Positions 36,844 to 45,230 of a DNA stretch of 64,000 bases are shown here, in pieces. The stretch is taken from positions 620,001 through 684,000 of the forward strand of contig NZ_CP114288.1 of NCBI RefSeq assembly GCF_027111335.1, given 5' to 3'. Numbering within the stretch: the first letter of the stretch is position 1; each line of letters begins with the position of its first letter. This DNA is from Flavobacterium aquiphilum (GTDB taxonomy: Bacteria; Bacteroidota; Bacteroidia; Flavobacteriales; Flavobacteriaceae). The notes below the pieces were generated by a model, which did not search any database, had not been told where the DNA came from, and saw only the letters and a program-made list of their open reading frames with translations. A program made the translations under genes and the position numbers.

Positions 36844-39063
36844 ATGGTTGATAGAAGTTTGTTCTCAATATTGAGTTGTTTTTTGCTTTTTGCTTTTTGT
36901 TTTTTGCCTTTAATTTCAAAAGCTCAAGACACTGCTAAAAGACCTAAAATAGGTTTGGTATTGAGCGGAGGCGGAGCCAAAGGATTTGCCCATATAGGTG
37001 TTTTAAATGTACTCGAAGATGCTGGAATTAAGATAGATTATATCGGGGGAACCAGCATGGGTGCAGTTATTGGCGGACTTTATGCAGTGGGATACAATGC
37101 CAAACAAATCGATTCTATTATTGATGTGACGAATTTCAGTAATGTCCTAAACGATTATATTCCCCGGTCTTCTAAGAATTTTTATGAAAAAAGGAATGAC
37201 GAATTATACGCTTTGACCTTGCCGTTCAATAAGTTTCGCATTGGTGCACCAGAGGCTTTGTCTAAAGGGATGTATAATTTCAACCTTTTAAGCCGATTGA
37301 CATTGCCTGTTCGGCACGTTCGTAATTTTAATGAGTTGCCTATTCCTTTTGTTTGTGTAGGGACGAACATCGCTCTTGGAGAGCAAGTTGTTTTTGACAA
37401 AGGGATTTTGGCGCAAGCCATAACTGGAAGTTCCTCTTTGCCTTCCATATTTGCGCCAATAGTGATTGATGACAATCTTATTATTGATGGAGGGGTACTC
37501 AATAATTATCCTATTGAGGAAGTACGTAAAATGGGAGCCGATATTGTTATCGGGGTAGATGTGCAAACAGGGTTGCTCAGTAAGGACGAATTAAGAAGTG
37601 CTTCAAAAATTTTCTTTCAGATTACCAATTTGCAAATGATTGAAAGGATGAAAGTCAATGCCAATCAAACAGAAGTTTATATCAAACCAGATGTAAAGAA
37701 TTACGGCGTAGTTTCCTTTGATAAAGCAACTGAAATCATCAAAAAGGGAGAAGATGCCACTTTTGCAATTTATGAAAAAATTGATGCCTTGGTCGATAAA
37801 GCACATCCGTATCACAAACCCAAATTAAAAATGGAATCTGATAGTTTGACAATAGTCGACATCAAAACAAATGACTTGAAAAATTATTCCAGGGATTATA
37901 TCATCGGTAAATTGAACTTTAAGCCTAGGACTAAAATAAGTTTTAGAGAATTAGAAAAGGGTATAAATAATCTAAATGCTACTCAGAATTTTAGTGCTGT
38001 AAGTTATTATTTTGAAAAAAATGGAGCCTATGATAATTTGATTCTTAATTTGACTGAAAGCCCTATTACTACAAACTTGAAGTTTGGTTTGCATTATGAT
38101 GGTTTGTATAAGAGCGGTATTTTGACCAATATAACTAATAAGAAAACTTTCTTTAAGAATGATTTTTTATCGGCCGATTTGGTTTTGGGAGACAATTTGC
38201 GCTATTATTTTGACTATTATATTGATAATGGATTTCAGCTGAGTTACGGTTTTAAATCGAAATTGCACCAATTCAACAAAAACATTCCGGTAAGCGTTAT
38301 AACTTATAATAGAGAGGGAACAAATTCCATAAATATTGATTACCTTGATTTGTCCAATCAAGTGTATATTCAATCGGTATTTGCCCAAAAATTCCTTATT
38401 GGTGTTGGTGCCGAATTTCAATATTTGGATATTACCTCCCAAACACTTGAATTGCAGCCAACAATTACCAAAAGCAATTATTTTAGTCTATTTGGATATT
38501 TAAAATACGATTCTTACGATAATAAGTATTTTCCAAAAAAAGGCTGGTATTTTTCGGGAACTCCGCAGTTTTATATGTTTTCTTCCGAAAGTTCAGCCAA
38601 TTTTGAGCCTTTCTCTATTGTTAGTGCCGAGGCTGGTATTGCGAAAACAATTTTTAAGAATGCAACCTTAAAGCTTCAGGCGGAAGCAGGAGCATCGATC
38701 GGAAATAAAAGCTTGCCTTATTTTGATTTTATTCTAGGCGGTTATGGATATAACAATACAAATAATTTTAAGTATTTCTACGGTTATGATTTTTTAAGTA
38801 TTGCGGGCAATAGTTATTTGGAAACTACACTAACATTTGATTACGAAATTTTTAAAAAGAGCCATCTTAATTTTTCGGCCAATTATGCCAATTTAGAAGA
38901 CGATCTTTATGATTCTTTGGATTGGATCAAATTGCCTAAATATTCGGGATATGCTTTGGGTTATGGATTAGAAACTATTATTGGTCCAGTCGAAGTGAAA
39001 TATTCCTGGTCACCGGAAACTGCAAATTCCTATCTTTGGTTCAGTGTTGGATTTATATTTTAA
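36844..39063 (+). CDS. Patatin-like phospholipase with Omp85-type beta-barrel (PlpD-like)
   Basis: 739 aa from the ATG at 36844, chosen because a signal peptide then starts at once (MVDRSLFSILSCFLLFAFCF, cleavage near SKAQD). Earlier ATGs at 36772 and 36816 are in frame, and the frame also overlaps the end of uvrC. Catalytic residues are S71 in GTSMG and D215 in DGG, with the oxyanion GGGAKG at 42-47. Residues 320-400 look like a POTRA domain, and the last ~330 residues are a BamA/Omp85-like barrel ending 'YLWFSVGFIF', with a terminal aromatic as typical for BAM substrates. This is the layout of patatin type Vd secreted proteins, though release of the passenger is not shown. Confidence 0.9.
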   Translation: MVDRSLFSILSCFLLFAFCFLPLISKAQDTAKRPKIGLVLSGGGAKGFAHIGVLNVLEDAGIKIDYIGGTSMGAVIGGLYAVGYNAKQIDSIIDVTNFSNVLNDYIPRSSKNFYEKRNDELYALTLPFNKFRIGAPEALSKGMYNFNLLSRLTLPVRHVRNFNELPIPFVCVGTNIALGEQVVFDKGILAQAITGSSSLPSIFAPIVIDDNLIIDGGVLNNYPIEEVRKMGADIVIGVDVQTGLLSKDELRSASKIFFQITNLQMIERMKVNANQTEVYIKPDVKNYGVVSFDKATEIIKKGEDATFAIYEKIDALVDKAHPYHKPKLKMESDSLTIVDIKTNDLKNYSRDYIIGKLNFKPRTKISFRELEKGINNLNATQNFSAVSYYFEKNGAYDNLILNLTESPITTNLKFGLHYDGLYKSGILTNITNKKTFFKNDFLSADLVLGDNLRYYFDYYIDNGFQLSYGFKSKLHQFNKNIPVSVITYNREGTNSINIDYLDLSNQVYIQSVFAQKFLIGVGAEFQYLDITSQTLELQPTITKSNYFSLFGYLKYDSYDNKYFPKKGWYFSGTPQFYMFSSESSANFEPFSIVSAEAGIAKTIFKNATLKLQAEAGASIGNKSLPYFDFILGGYGYNNTNNFKYFYGYDFLSIAGNSYLETTLTFDYEIFKKSHLNFSANYANLEDDLYDSLDWIKLPKYSGYALGYGLETIIGPVEVKYSWSPETANSYLWFSVGFIF

Positions 39064-39310
39064 TTTAGCATTTTTTTAAAATAAAAATTACGACATTTGT
39101 AATTATGAAAACAAATTGGACAGGTTTATTAGAGTATCTTCAATTCTTGATCAAAAGAAATCCGGAGTGATTGTAGGAAACAATTAATGTTGTCAGCATT
39201 GTCAATGAATTGAATACTTGATTGTGTTTATCAAAGTTTTGCCTTAAAAATGACAAAACTATTTGACGTTGCGATTTTTACGAATTGTTTACCATCTAAT
39301 TTAAATTGTC

Positions 39311-40468
39311 ATGCCAATATATCATAAATTAGGAGTTATTCCTCCGAAAAGACACATCCAGTTCGAAAAGCCAAATGGAGGATTGTATTACGAACAACTA
39401 TTTGGTACTGAAGGCTTTCATGGGCATTCCTCTTTGTCGTATCATATTCATCGACCAACTCAGGTCAAAGAAATAGTAATTTCATATTCGGTTGAACCCA
39501 AAATATCGATTGGGAAAAATATAAAATCTTTATTATTGAAAGGTTTCGAATTGAAACCTGAAGACGATTTTTTGGAAAGTCGTAAGCCAATGTTGGTCAA
39601 TAGCGATTGCATTATCGGACTCGCAGCACCCAGAAAATCATTGACAAGTTATTTCTATAAAAATGCCGATGCCGATGAGATGATTTTTATTCATAAAGGC
39701 AAAGGAAAACTGCGTACCATGTTGGGAAATATTCCTTTTGAATATGGCGATTACCTGATAATCCCACGCGGAATCATTTACCAAATTGAGTTTGACTCAG
39801 AAGAAAATCGTTTGTTTTATGTAGAATCTCATTCTCCATTTTATACTCCAAAACGTTATAAAAATGAATCGGGACAACTTTTGGAGCATTCTCCATTTTG
39901 CGAGCGCGATTTTATTTTGCCAAATGAATTGGAATCTCACGACGAAAAAGGAGATTTTGTCATCAAAATAAAAAAAGAAGGAATGATGCACGAAGTGGTA
40001 TATGCAACGCATCCTTTTGACGTAGTGGGTTGGGACGGATACAACTTTCCATACGGATTTTCTATCCACAACTTCGAACCTATAACAGGTCGCGTGCACC
40101 AACCGCCACCAGTTCATCAAACATTCGAAACAGGCACTTTTGTGGTTTGTTCTTTCGTTCCAAGACTTTACGATTATCATCCAAAATCTATTCCAGCACC
40201 TTACAATCATAGTAATATAGACAGCGATGAAGTGTTGTATTATGTAGATGGCGATTTTATGAGCCGCAATAATATAGAACAAGGGCACATTACTTTGCAT
40301 CCAAAAGGAATTCCTCATGGCTCTGCTCCGGGAGCTATGGAGCGCAGTATTGGCGCCAAAGATACTCAGGAATTGGCCGTTATGGTTGATACTTTCCGTC
40401 CGCTTATGGTGACTGAAGAAGCGATGGGGCTTGATGATGGTCAGTACTATAAATCTTGGGTAGAGTAG
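39311..40468 (+). CDS. hmgA: Homogentisate 1,2-dioxygenase
   Basis: 385 aa. Cleaves the homogentisate ring in tyrosine/phenylalanine breakdown. The cupin domain holds the iron ligands in 'PRLYDYHPKSIPAPYNHSNI' and 'SRNNIEQGHITLHPKGIPHG', with a glutamate in the 'DSDEVLYYVDGDF' block; this is the usual two His and one Glu arrangement. It is shorter than the ~430-445 aa proteobacterial and human enzymes, matching the compact Bacteroidota form. The gene precedes hpd, the preceding step of the pathway, with 241 bases between. Confidence 0.95.
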   Translation: MPIYHKLGVIPPKRHIQFEKPNGGLYYEQLFGTEGFHGHSSLSYHIHRPTQVKEIVISYSVEPKISIGKNIKSLLLKGFELKPEDDFLESRKPMLVNSDCIIGLAAPRKSLTSYFYKNADADEMIFIHKGKGKLRTMLGNIPFEYGDYLIIPRGIIYQIEFDSEENRLFYVESHSPFYTPKRYKNESGQLLEHSPFCERDFILPNELESHDEKGDFVIKIKKEGMMHEVVYATHPFDVVGWDGYNFPYGFSIHNFEPITGRVHQPPPVHQTFETGTFVVCSFVPRLYDYHPKSIPAPYNHSNIDSDEVLYYVDGDFMSRNNIEQGHITLHPKGIPHGSAPGAMERSIGAKDTQELAVMVDTFRPLMVTEEAMGLDDGQYYKSWVE

Positions 40469-40470
40469 TC

Positions 40471-40543
40471 ATTGCGGGGAACGAAGCAATCTCATAAAGC
40501 ATATCAAATAATATAAGGAGCTCTTTCCTGCTATCCGTTGCAA
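40471..40543. repeat. Intergenic repeat fragments between hmgA and hpd
   Basis: ATTGC (40471-40475) and GCAAT (40486-40490) form a small stem around 'ggggaacgaa', and a following GGAGCTCTTTCCTGCTATCC motif (40517-40536) is related, in opposite orientation, to 59182-59201 (GGATAGCGGGCTCC). These look like pieces of a dispersed Flavobacterium intergenic repeat. No gene is seen in this 241-base gap. Confidence 0.45.
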
Positions 40544-40667
40544 ACGAAGTTCACTGAACTCCGATTAAAATGAAAGTTAAGTGAAGTAATCTTTTTTATT
40601 ACAGAAAAGTAATTAAAAAGGATTTCCACTACTATCAGGGCTAGGGTGTCAGAGTAATCAATAACAT

Positions 40668-40694
40668 ATTCGGTATCACAGAAAATAACCGAAT
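40668..40694 (+). promoter_or_regulatory. Inverted repeat in front of hpd, possible operator
   Basis: ATTCGGT (40668-40674) and ACCGAAT (40688-40694) are perfect inverted repeats 13 bases apart, ending 15 bases before the hpd ATG at 40710. The spacing suits a dimeric regulator, but no regulator gene is adjacent. Confidence 0.35.
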
Positions 40695-40709
40695 CAAAAA
40701 ACAAACAAC

Positions 40710-41870
40710 ATGTCAAAAGAAATAAAATCAGTAGAATACGGATTAGAAAAAATATTTGAAGGAGCGCAAGATTTCCTTCCGCTTCTTGGAACCGATTATG
40801 TCGAATTCTACGTAGGGAATGCAAAACAATCGGCGCATTATTATAAAACCGCTTTTGGTTATCAATCATTGGCGTATGCCGGATTGGAAACAGGAGTAAA
40901 AGACAAAGCTTCTTATGTGTTAAAACAAGACAAAATCCGAATTGTGTTAACCACTCCGTTAACACAAGATTCTCCTCTTCACGATCATTTAAAAAAACAT
41001 GGTGACGGGGTAAAAGTTGCGGCACTTTGGGTAGAAGATGCCCGAAGCGCGTATGAAGAAACGATGAAACGTGGTGCCCGTTCGTTTATGGAACCTACTG
41101 TCGAGAAAGATGAGTTTGGAGAAGTGGTGCGCTCAGGTATCTATACGTATGGGGAAACTGTTCATGTTTTTGTGGAAAGAAAAAATTACAATGGCGTTTT
41201 CTTGCCTGGATATAAAGAATGGAAATCAGATTACAATCCGGAACCAACGGGTTTGAAATATATTGACCACATGGTAGGAAATGTGGGTTGGAATGAAATG
41301 AATACTTGGGTGAAATTTTACGAAGACGTGATGGGTTTTGTAAACTTCCTTTCTTTTGATGACAAACAAATCAATACTGAATATTCGGCATTGATGAGTA
41401 AAGTAATGTCAAACGGAAATGGAAGAATTAAATTCCCAATTAATGAGCCTGCTGAAGGGAAGAAAAAATCACAAATAGAGGAATATTTAGATTTTTACGG
41501 AGGGCCCGGAGTGCAGCATATTGCTATCGCTACGGATGATATTGTAAAAACAGTTTCACAATTGAAAGCAAGAGGAGTGGAGTTTTTGTCGCGACCACCA
41601 CATGCTTATTATGATGCTGTTCCTGAGAGATTGGGTGAACATATGGAGGCGATGAAAGAGGATTTGACTGAAGTTGAAAAACTGGGAATTATGGTAGATG
41701 CCGATGAGGATGGTTATTTATTGCAGATTTTTACAAAACCGGTACAGGATCGTCCGACTTTGTTTTTTGAAATTATTCAGAGAATGGGAGCCAAAGGATT
41801 CGGTGCAGGGAACTTCAAAGCTCTTTTTGAGTCAATAGAGCGTGAACAGCAATTACGAGGAACGTTGTAA
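40710..41870 (+). CDS. hpd: 4-hydroxyphenylpyruvate dioxygenase
   Basis: 386 aa. Converts 4-hydroxyphenylpyruvate to homogentisate, the substrate of the enzyme encoded just upstream. Iron ligands are in 'LKYIDHMVGNV' (first His), 'GPGVQHIAIATDDI' (second His) and 'TLFFEIIQRMGAKGFGAGNF' (Glu). The N-terminal 'PLLGTDYVEFYVGNAKQSAH' and 'FGYQSLAYAGLETGVK' belong to the first vicinal-oxygen-chelate half. The length is normal. It forms a tyrosine breakdown pair with hmgA; a candidate operator lies before it. Confidence 0.97.
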   Translation: MSKEIKSVEYGLEKIFEGAQDFLPLLGTDYVEFYVGNAKQSAHYYKTAFGYQSLAYAGLETGVKDKASYVLKQDKIRIVLTTPLTQDSPLHDHLKKHGDGVKVAALWVEDARSAYEETMKRGARSFMEPTVEKDEFGEVVRSGIYTYGETVHVFVERKNYNGVFLPGYKEWKSDYNPEPTGLKYIDHMVGNVGWNEMNTWVKFYEDVMGFVNFLSFDDKQINTEYSALMSKVMSNGNGRIKFPINEPAEGKKKSQIEEYLDFYGGPGVQHIAIATDDIVKTVSQLKARGVEFLSRPPHAYYDAVPERLGEHMEAMKEDLTEVEKLGIMVDADEDGYLLQIFTKPVQDRPTLFFEIIQRMGAKGFGAGNFKALFESIEREQQLRGTL

Positions 41871-41951
41871 AATTTAATTTTTTTTGCATTATCAAAAAAA
41901 ATAATAGTTAAAGAACCCTTAAAGGTGTAAATGTTGTGTTAAACTTGGTTT

Positions 41952-41987
41952 TTTGCTAAAAAAACCTCGATTTATGCAATACTTTTG
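41952..41987 (+). promoter_or_regulatory. Putative promoter of a candidate small RNA or of the DUF3108 gene
   Basis: TACTTTTG (41980-41987) matches TAnnTTTG exactly; TTTG at 41952-41955 is 24 bases upstream, slightly long. The start would lie near 41994, well before the next gene at 42153 and before an internal terminator at 42074-42110. Confidence 0.5.
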
Positions 41988-41993
41988 CACTCG

Positions 41994-42108
41994 CAAATCA
42001 GGAAGGGGTGGTTTCCTTCCTAGTTTCATATAAATTTTCATAATTTATAGTTTTTTGGTTAGTTAATAGCATAAAAACTCAGTCATTAATTTGACTGAGT
42101 TTTTTTGT
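41994..42108 (+). ncRNA. Candidate small RNA or attenuated leader between hpd and the DUF3108 gene
   Basis: From the predicted start to a strong terminator there are about 115 bases with no open frame. A hairpin AGGAAGG (42000-42006) / CCTTCCT (42015-42021) with an 8-base loop sits at the 5' end, a U/A-rich single-stranded stretch follows, and the terminator closes it. This is the layout of an independent small RNA. An alternative is a leader of the DUF3108 gene with early termination. No Rfam family recognised by eye. Confidence 0.4.
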
Positions 42109-42110
42109 TT
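42074..42110 (+). terminator. Rho-independent terminator upstream of the DUF3108 gene
   Basis: AAAACTCAGTCA (42074-42085) pairs fully with TGACTGAGTTTT (42092-42103), loop of six, followed by T's. It ends either the hpd transcript or the candidate small RNA. Confidence 0.85.
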
Positions 42111-42152
42111 TAATAAATTTGGAGGTTATTTTAGCGATAATGAATCGAATCC

Positions 42153-42926
42153 ATGAAAAAAATTATAATTTTCTTACTGGCAGTTTTTACTTTTGGTTTC
42201 GGTACACAGAAATACGAAGCTTTTTCAGGGGGTGAATACTTAAAGTTCAGAGTACACTACGGTATTATAAACGCCGGTTATGCGACACTCGAAGTTAAGG
42301 ATGAATTACTGGCTGGCAATCCCGTTTACCATTTGATAGGAAAAGGTTATTCTACAGGTATGACCAAATTCTTTTTTAATGTAGAAGATGTTTATGAAAG
42401 TTATGTTGATAAGGATACCAGAAATCCTGACCGATTTGTTAGGAAAATAGACGAAGGAGGTTATACCAAAAATCAGGAAGGTTTTTTTAATCAAAAAACC
42501 AATAAAGTTTTGGTTAAAGACTATAAACATAAAACCGAAAAAACATTTGATTTCTCAAAAAACACTCAGGATATTTTATCGTCCTTTTATTATTTACGGA
42601 ATTATCCGAATATCAATAAAATGAAAGTGGGAGATTCGGTTATTATTGACATGTTTTTTGACAATGAGTCTACAAAATTTAAGTTAAAATTAGTAGGCAG
42701 AGAAGATATTAAAACTAAATTTGGCATCGTATCTTCCATGATTTTTAGGCCTTTAGTACAGTCTGGGCGCATATTTAAAGAAGAAGAGAGTTTAACGGTT
42801 TGGATTTCAGATGACTACAATAAGATACCGCTTCGAATAAAAGCGAATCTATTAGTGGGCTCTCTTAAAGCTGATTTGGAAGAATACAAAGGATTGAATA
42901 ATCCGTTTAAATTAAAGGCAAAATGA
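42153..42926 (+). CDS. DUF3108 secreted protein
   Basis: 257 aa. Signal peptide MKKIIIFLLAVFTFGFGTQK, then 'FSGGEYLKFRVHYGIINAGY' followed by ATLEV, the DUF3108 start signature (GE.L.Y...yG...AG.a...v). The ending 'RPLVQSGRIFKEEESLTVWI' and 'DDYNKIPLRIKANLLVGSLK' is also typical. It is predicted to be periplasmic, an all-beta lipid-binding-like fold; exact function is unknown. The stop overlaps the kynA start by four bases (ATGA-type), so the two are coupled, although no metabolic link is known. Confidence 0.88.
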   Translation: MKKIIIFLLAVFTFGFGTQKYEAFSGGEYLKFRVHYGIINAGYATLEVKDELLAGNPVYHLIGKGYSTGMTKFFFNVEDVYESYVDKDTRNPDRFVRKIDEGGYTKNQEGFFNQKTNKVLVKDYKHKTEKTFDFSKNTQDILSSFYYLRNYPNINKMKVGDSVIIDMFFDNESTKFKLKLVGREDIKTKFGIVSSMIFRPLVQSGRIFKEEESLTVWISDDYNKIPLRIKANLLVGSLKADLEEYKGLNNPFKLKAK

Positions 42927-43855
42927 CAATAAACGATACCACAGCATCAATTTTGGATGAAATTGATCAAAAATTTCAAAAGATAAACCAAAAAACAGAG
43001 ACTCATCTCGAAGGATTGCTTTGGTCAAAACCCATTACTTATTGGGATTATATTCAGACGGATGCATTGTTGAATTTGCAAATTCAGAGAACAACACTTC
43101 CTGACGAAATGGTTTTTATCATGTATCATCAGGTTAATGAATTGCTTTTTAAAATGATACTTTGGGAAATGCATCAGATTTCCTACGCCGAAAAACTAAC
43201 TACCGATTTTTTTACCGAAAGGTTAATGAGAATCAGTCGTTATTTTGACATGCTTACTACTTCTTTCGACATTATGGGAGACGGTATGGAGGTAGAACAG
43301 TATTTGAAATTTAGAAATACATTAACTCCGGCCAGTGGTTTTCAAAGCGCACAATATAGAATGATCGAAATAGCTTCTACGGATTTAATCAATCTTATCG
43401 ATTACCGTTTTAGGGCGACTATTGACAGAAATACGCCTTATGAGCATGCTCTGGATCATATGTATTGGCAGGCAGCGGGGAAAGACCATCAAATTGGTGA
43501 GAAGTCTTATTTGCTATTGGAATTTGAACGAAAATACAAAGCGGCTTTTTTAACCCAAATGAAGGAATATAACACGATAAATCTTTGGCAGAAATTTAAA
43601 CAGTTGCCAGATTCAGATCGTGAAAATCCTGAATTGGTTAAAGCTATGCGCCATTATGACCATACGGTAAATGTTACTTGGGTAATGGGACATTTGAATG
43701 CGGCAAGAAAATATATTGATAACGGTAAAGGTGATGGTGAAGCGACAGGAGGAAGTGATTGGAAGAAATATATGCATCCAAAATATCAAAGAAGGATTTT
43801 CTTTCCAGAATTATGGAGTGAAGAGGAATTGGCAAATTGGGGAGTAGAAAACTAA
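42923..43855 (+). CDS. kynA: Tryptophan 2,3-dioxygenase
   Basis: 310 aa. Haem-dependent enzyme opening the indole ring of tryptophan to N-formylkynurenine. Diagnostic blocks: 'YIQTDALLNLQIQRTTLPDE', 'MYHQVNELLFKMILWEMHQI', 'LTPASGFQSAQYRMIEIAS', and the haem/substrate region near the end 'NVTWVMGHLNAARKYIDNGK' with GEATGGSDWKKYMHP. All family features are intact, and the length is slightly over the 280 aa of proteobacterial forms. No other kynurenine-pathway genes are near. The gene is coupled to the DUF3108 gene by a 4-base overlap. Confidence 0.97.
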   Translation: MTINDTTASILDEIDQKFQKINQKTETHLEGLLWSKPITYWDYIQTDALLNLQIQRTTLPDEMVFIMYHQVNELLFKMILWEMHQISYAEKLTTDFFTERLMRISRYFDMLTTSFDIMGDGMEVEQYLKFRNTLTPASGFQSAQYRMIEIASTDLINLIDYRFRATIDRNTPYEHALDHMYWQAAGKDHQIGEKSYLLLEFERKYKAAFLTQMKEYNTINLWQKFKQLPDSDRENPELVKAMRHYDHTVNVTWVMGHLNAARKYIDNGKGDGEATGGSDWKKYMHPKYQRRIFFPELWSEEELANWGVEN

Positions 43856-43873
43856 AGATTAAAAAGAGATAAC

Positions 43874-45091
43874 TTGAAGCAGGCAATTGTAATTTTAGTG
43901 GTGTTATTTTCCTTGATATCCTGTAATAGGTCGGAAGATGTTGTGGTAGATCAAGTAGTTCTAAAATCTAAAAAGAGTGATTTTGGATTCAAATTTTCAG
44001 ATTTTAATGTCGTTCAGGATTCTGTGAAATCAGGCGATACGTTTGGAAGTATTTTACAAAATCAAAATATTGGAGATAAACAGGTTTTCGATATTGTTGC
44101 TCAAGTGAAAGATACTTTTGATGTGCGTTCCATTAGAATAAACAAGCCATACACATTGCTTCGTTCTAAGAATAAAACCAACTCACTGGATGTTTTTATA
44201 TACCAACCTGATGCATTACATTATTATGTTGTTGATTTAAGAGATTCGATTGCAAAAGCATATAAAAAGACAAAACCATTGACTTTAAAACGCCGCACCA
44301 TTGGAGGAATTTTGAAAGGGTCACTATCCGAAACTTTGGAAGGAGCAAAAGTTGAAGGAGCCTTGGCATCAAGAATTTCAAAGATTTTTGCATGGTCTAT
44401 CGATTTCTTCAAAGTGAAAAAAGGTGATCGATTTGGATTGACTTTCACAGAAAGATATATCAATGATTCTATTTATGACGGAGTTGACAGTCTTGAAGCT
44501 GCCTTTTTTGAATACAAAGGAAAGATTATTTATGCTTTCCCATTTGAGCAAGTTCCTGGTTCTGGTAGATATGAATATTATGATGAAGAAGGAAAAACTT
44601 TGAAGAATTTCTTTCTTAAAACGCCAATAAAATTCAGCCGTATTACTTCTCGTTTTAGTGCCAATCGTTTTCATCCAGTGCAGCAAATTTGGAAAGCTCA
44701 TAAAGGAACTGATTATGCGGCACCTTACGGAACACCAATTTCGACAACGGCTTCGGGAATTGTTGAACAAACAGGTTATACTGCAGGTAACGGAAATTTT
44801 GTAAAAGTAAAACACAACAAGACTTATTCGACTCAATATTTACACATGTCAAGAATATTGGTTAGACGTGGACAGCATGTTACCCAAGGACAAACTATTG
44901 GATTGGTTGGTAGTACAGGATTGGCAACCGGACCGCATGTGTGTTATCGTTTTTGGAAAAATGGAGTTCAAGTCGATGCATTGCGCTTGAATTTACCAAA
45001 TGGAGAGCCAATGAGTGGAAAAAACAAAGAGCGTTTTTTAAAGAAAATAGAGCCTTTGAAATTTGAATTGGACAGCGTTTCCAATTTATAA
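43874..45091 (+). CDS. M23-family peptidase-like lipoprotein with atypical HxC motif
   Basis: 405 aa from a TTG start at 43874, which gives a lipoprotein signal (MKQAIVILVVLFSLISC, Cys17). The C-terminal LytM/M23 domain has 'WKAHKGTDYAAPYGTPISTT' with the first zinc ligands H276 and D280. Where family members have HxH, this protein reads GPHVCYRF: H355 then C357, so the third ligand is a cysteine. The middle region carries an OapA/opacity-like segment 'KSGDTFGSILQNQNIGDKQV'. Related M23 proteins trim peptidoglycan or activate amidases. The gene follows kynA by 18 bases. Confidence 0.9.
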   Translation: MKQAIVILVVLFSLISCNRSEDVVVDQVVLKSKKSDFGFKFSDFNVVQDSVKSGDTFGSILQNQNIGDKQVFDIVAQVKDTFDVRSIRINKPYTLLRSKNKTNSLDVFIYQPDALHYYVVDLRDSIAKAYKKTKPLTLKRRTIGGILKGSLSETLEGAKVEGALASRISKIFAWSIDFFKVKKGDRFGLTFTERYINDSIYDGVDSLEAAFFEYKGKIIYAFPFEQVPGSGRYEYYDEEGKTLKNFFLKTPIKFSRITSRFSANRFHPVQQIWKAHKGTDYAAPYGTPISTTASGIVEQTGYTAGNGNFVKVKHNKTYSTQYLHMSRILVRRGQHVTQGQTIGLVGSTGLATGPHVCYRFWKNGVQVDALRLNLPNGEPMSGKNKERFLKKIEPLKFELDSVSNL

Positions 45092-45196
45092 AGGGTGTTT
45101 TAAATCTAATTTATTTCAAGTTAATTTATTCTGCTGAATTTGATATTTAATTGTTTATATAATGTACTGATTTTAGTTCAATCAAACTTATTTCAG

Positions 45197-45204
45197 TAAA
45201 TTTG
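45197..45204 (+). promoter_or_regulatory. Putative pgi promoter -7 element
   Basis: TAAATTTG at 45197-45204 is an exact TAnnTTTG match, 26 bases before the pgi ATG. No clear TTG at the expected -33 position, so only the -7 element is claimed. Confidence 0.5.
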
Positions 45205-45230
45205 CGCAACTAAAAAAAAACTCAAAATAA

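Noticed and set aside
39064..39310. Small frame MKTNWTGLLEYLQFLIKRNPE before hmgA
   Set aside because: Only 21 residues, no partner and no conserved feature; likely chance or a remnant.
39797..40318. 173-aa minus-strand frame
   Set aside because: Antisense to hmgA, no homology-like motif and no spacing consistent with a gene.
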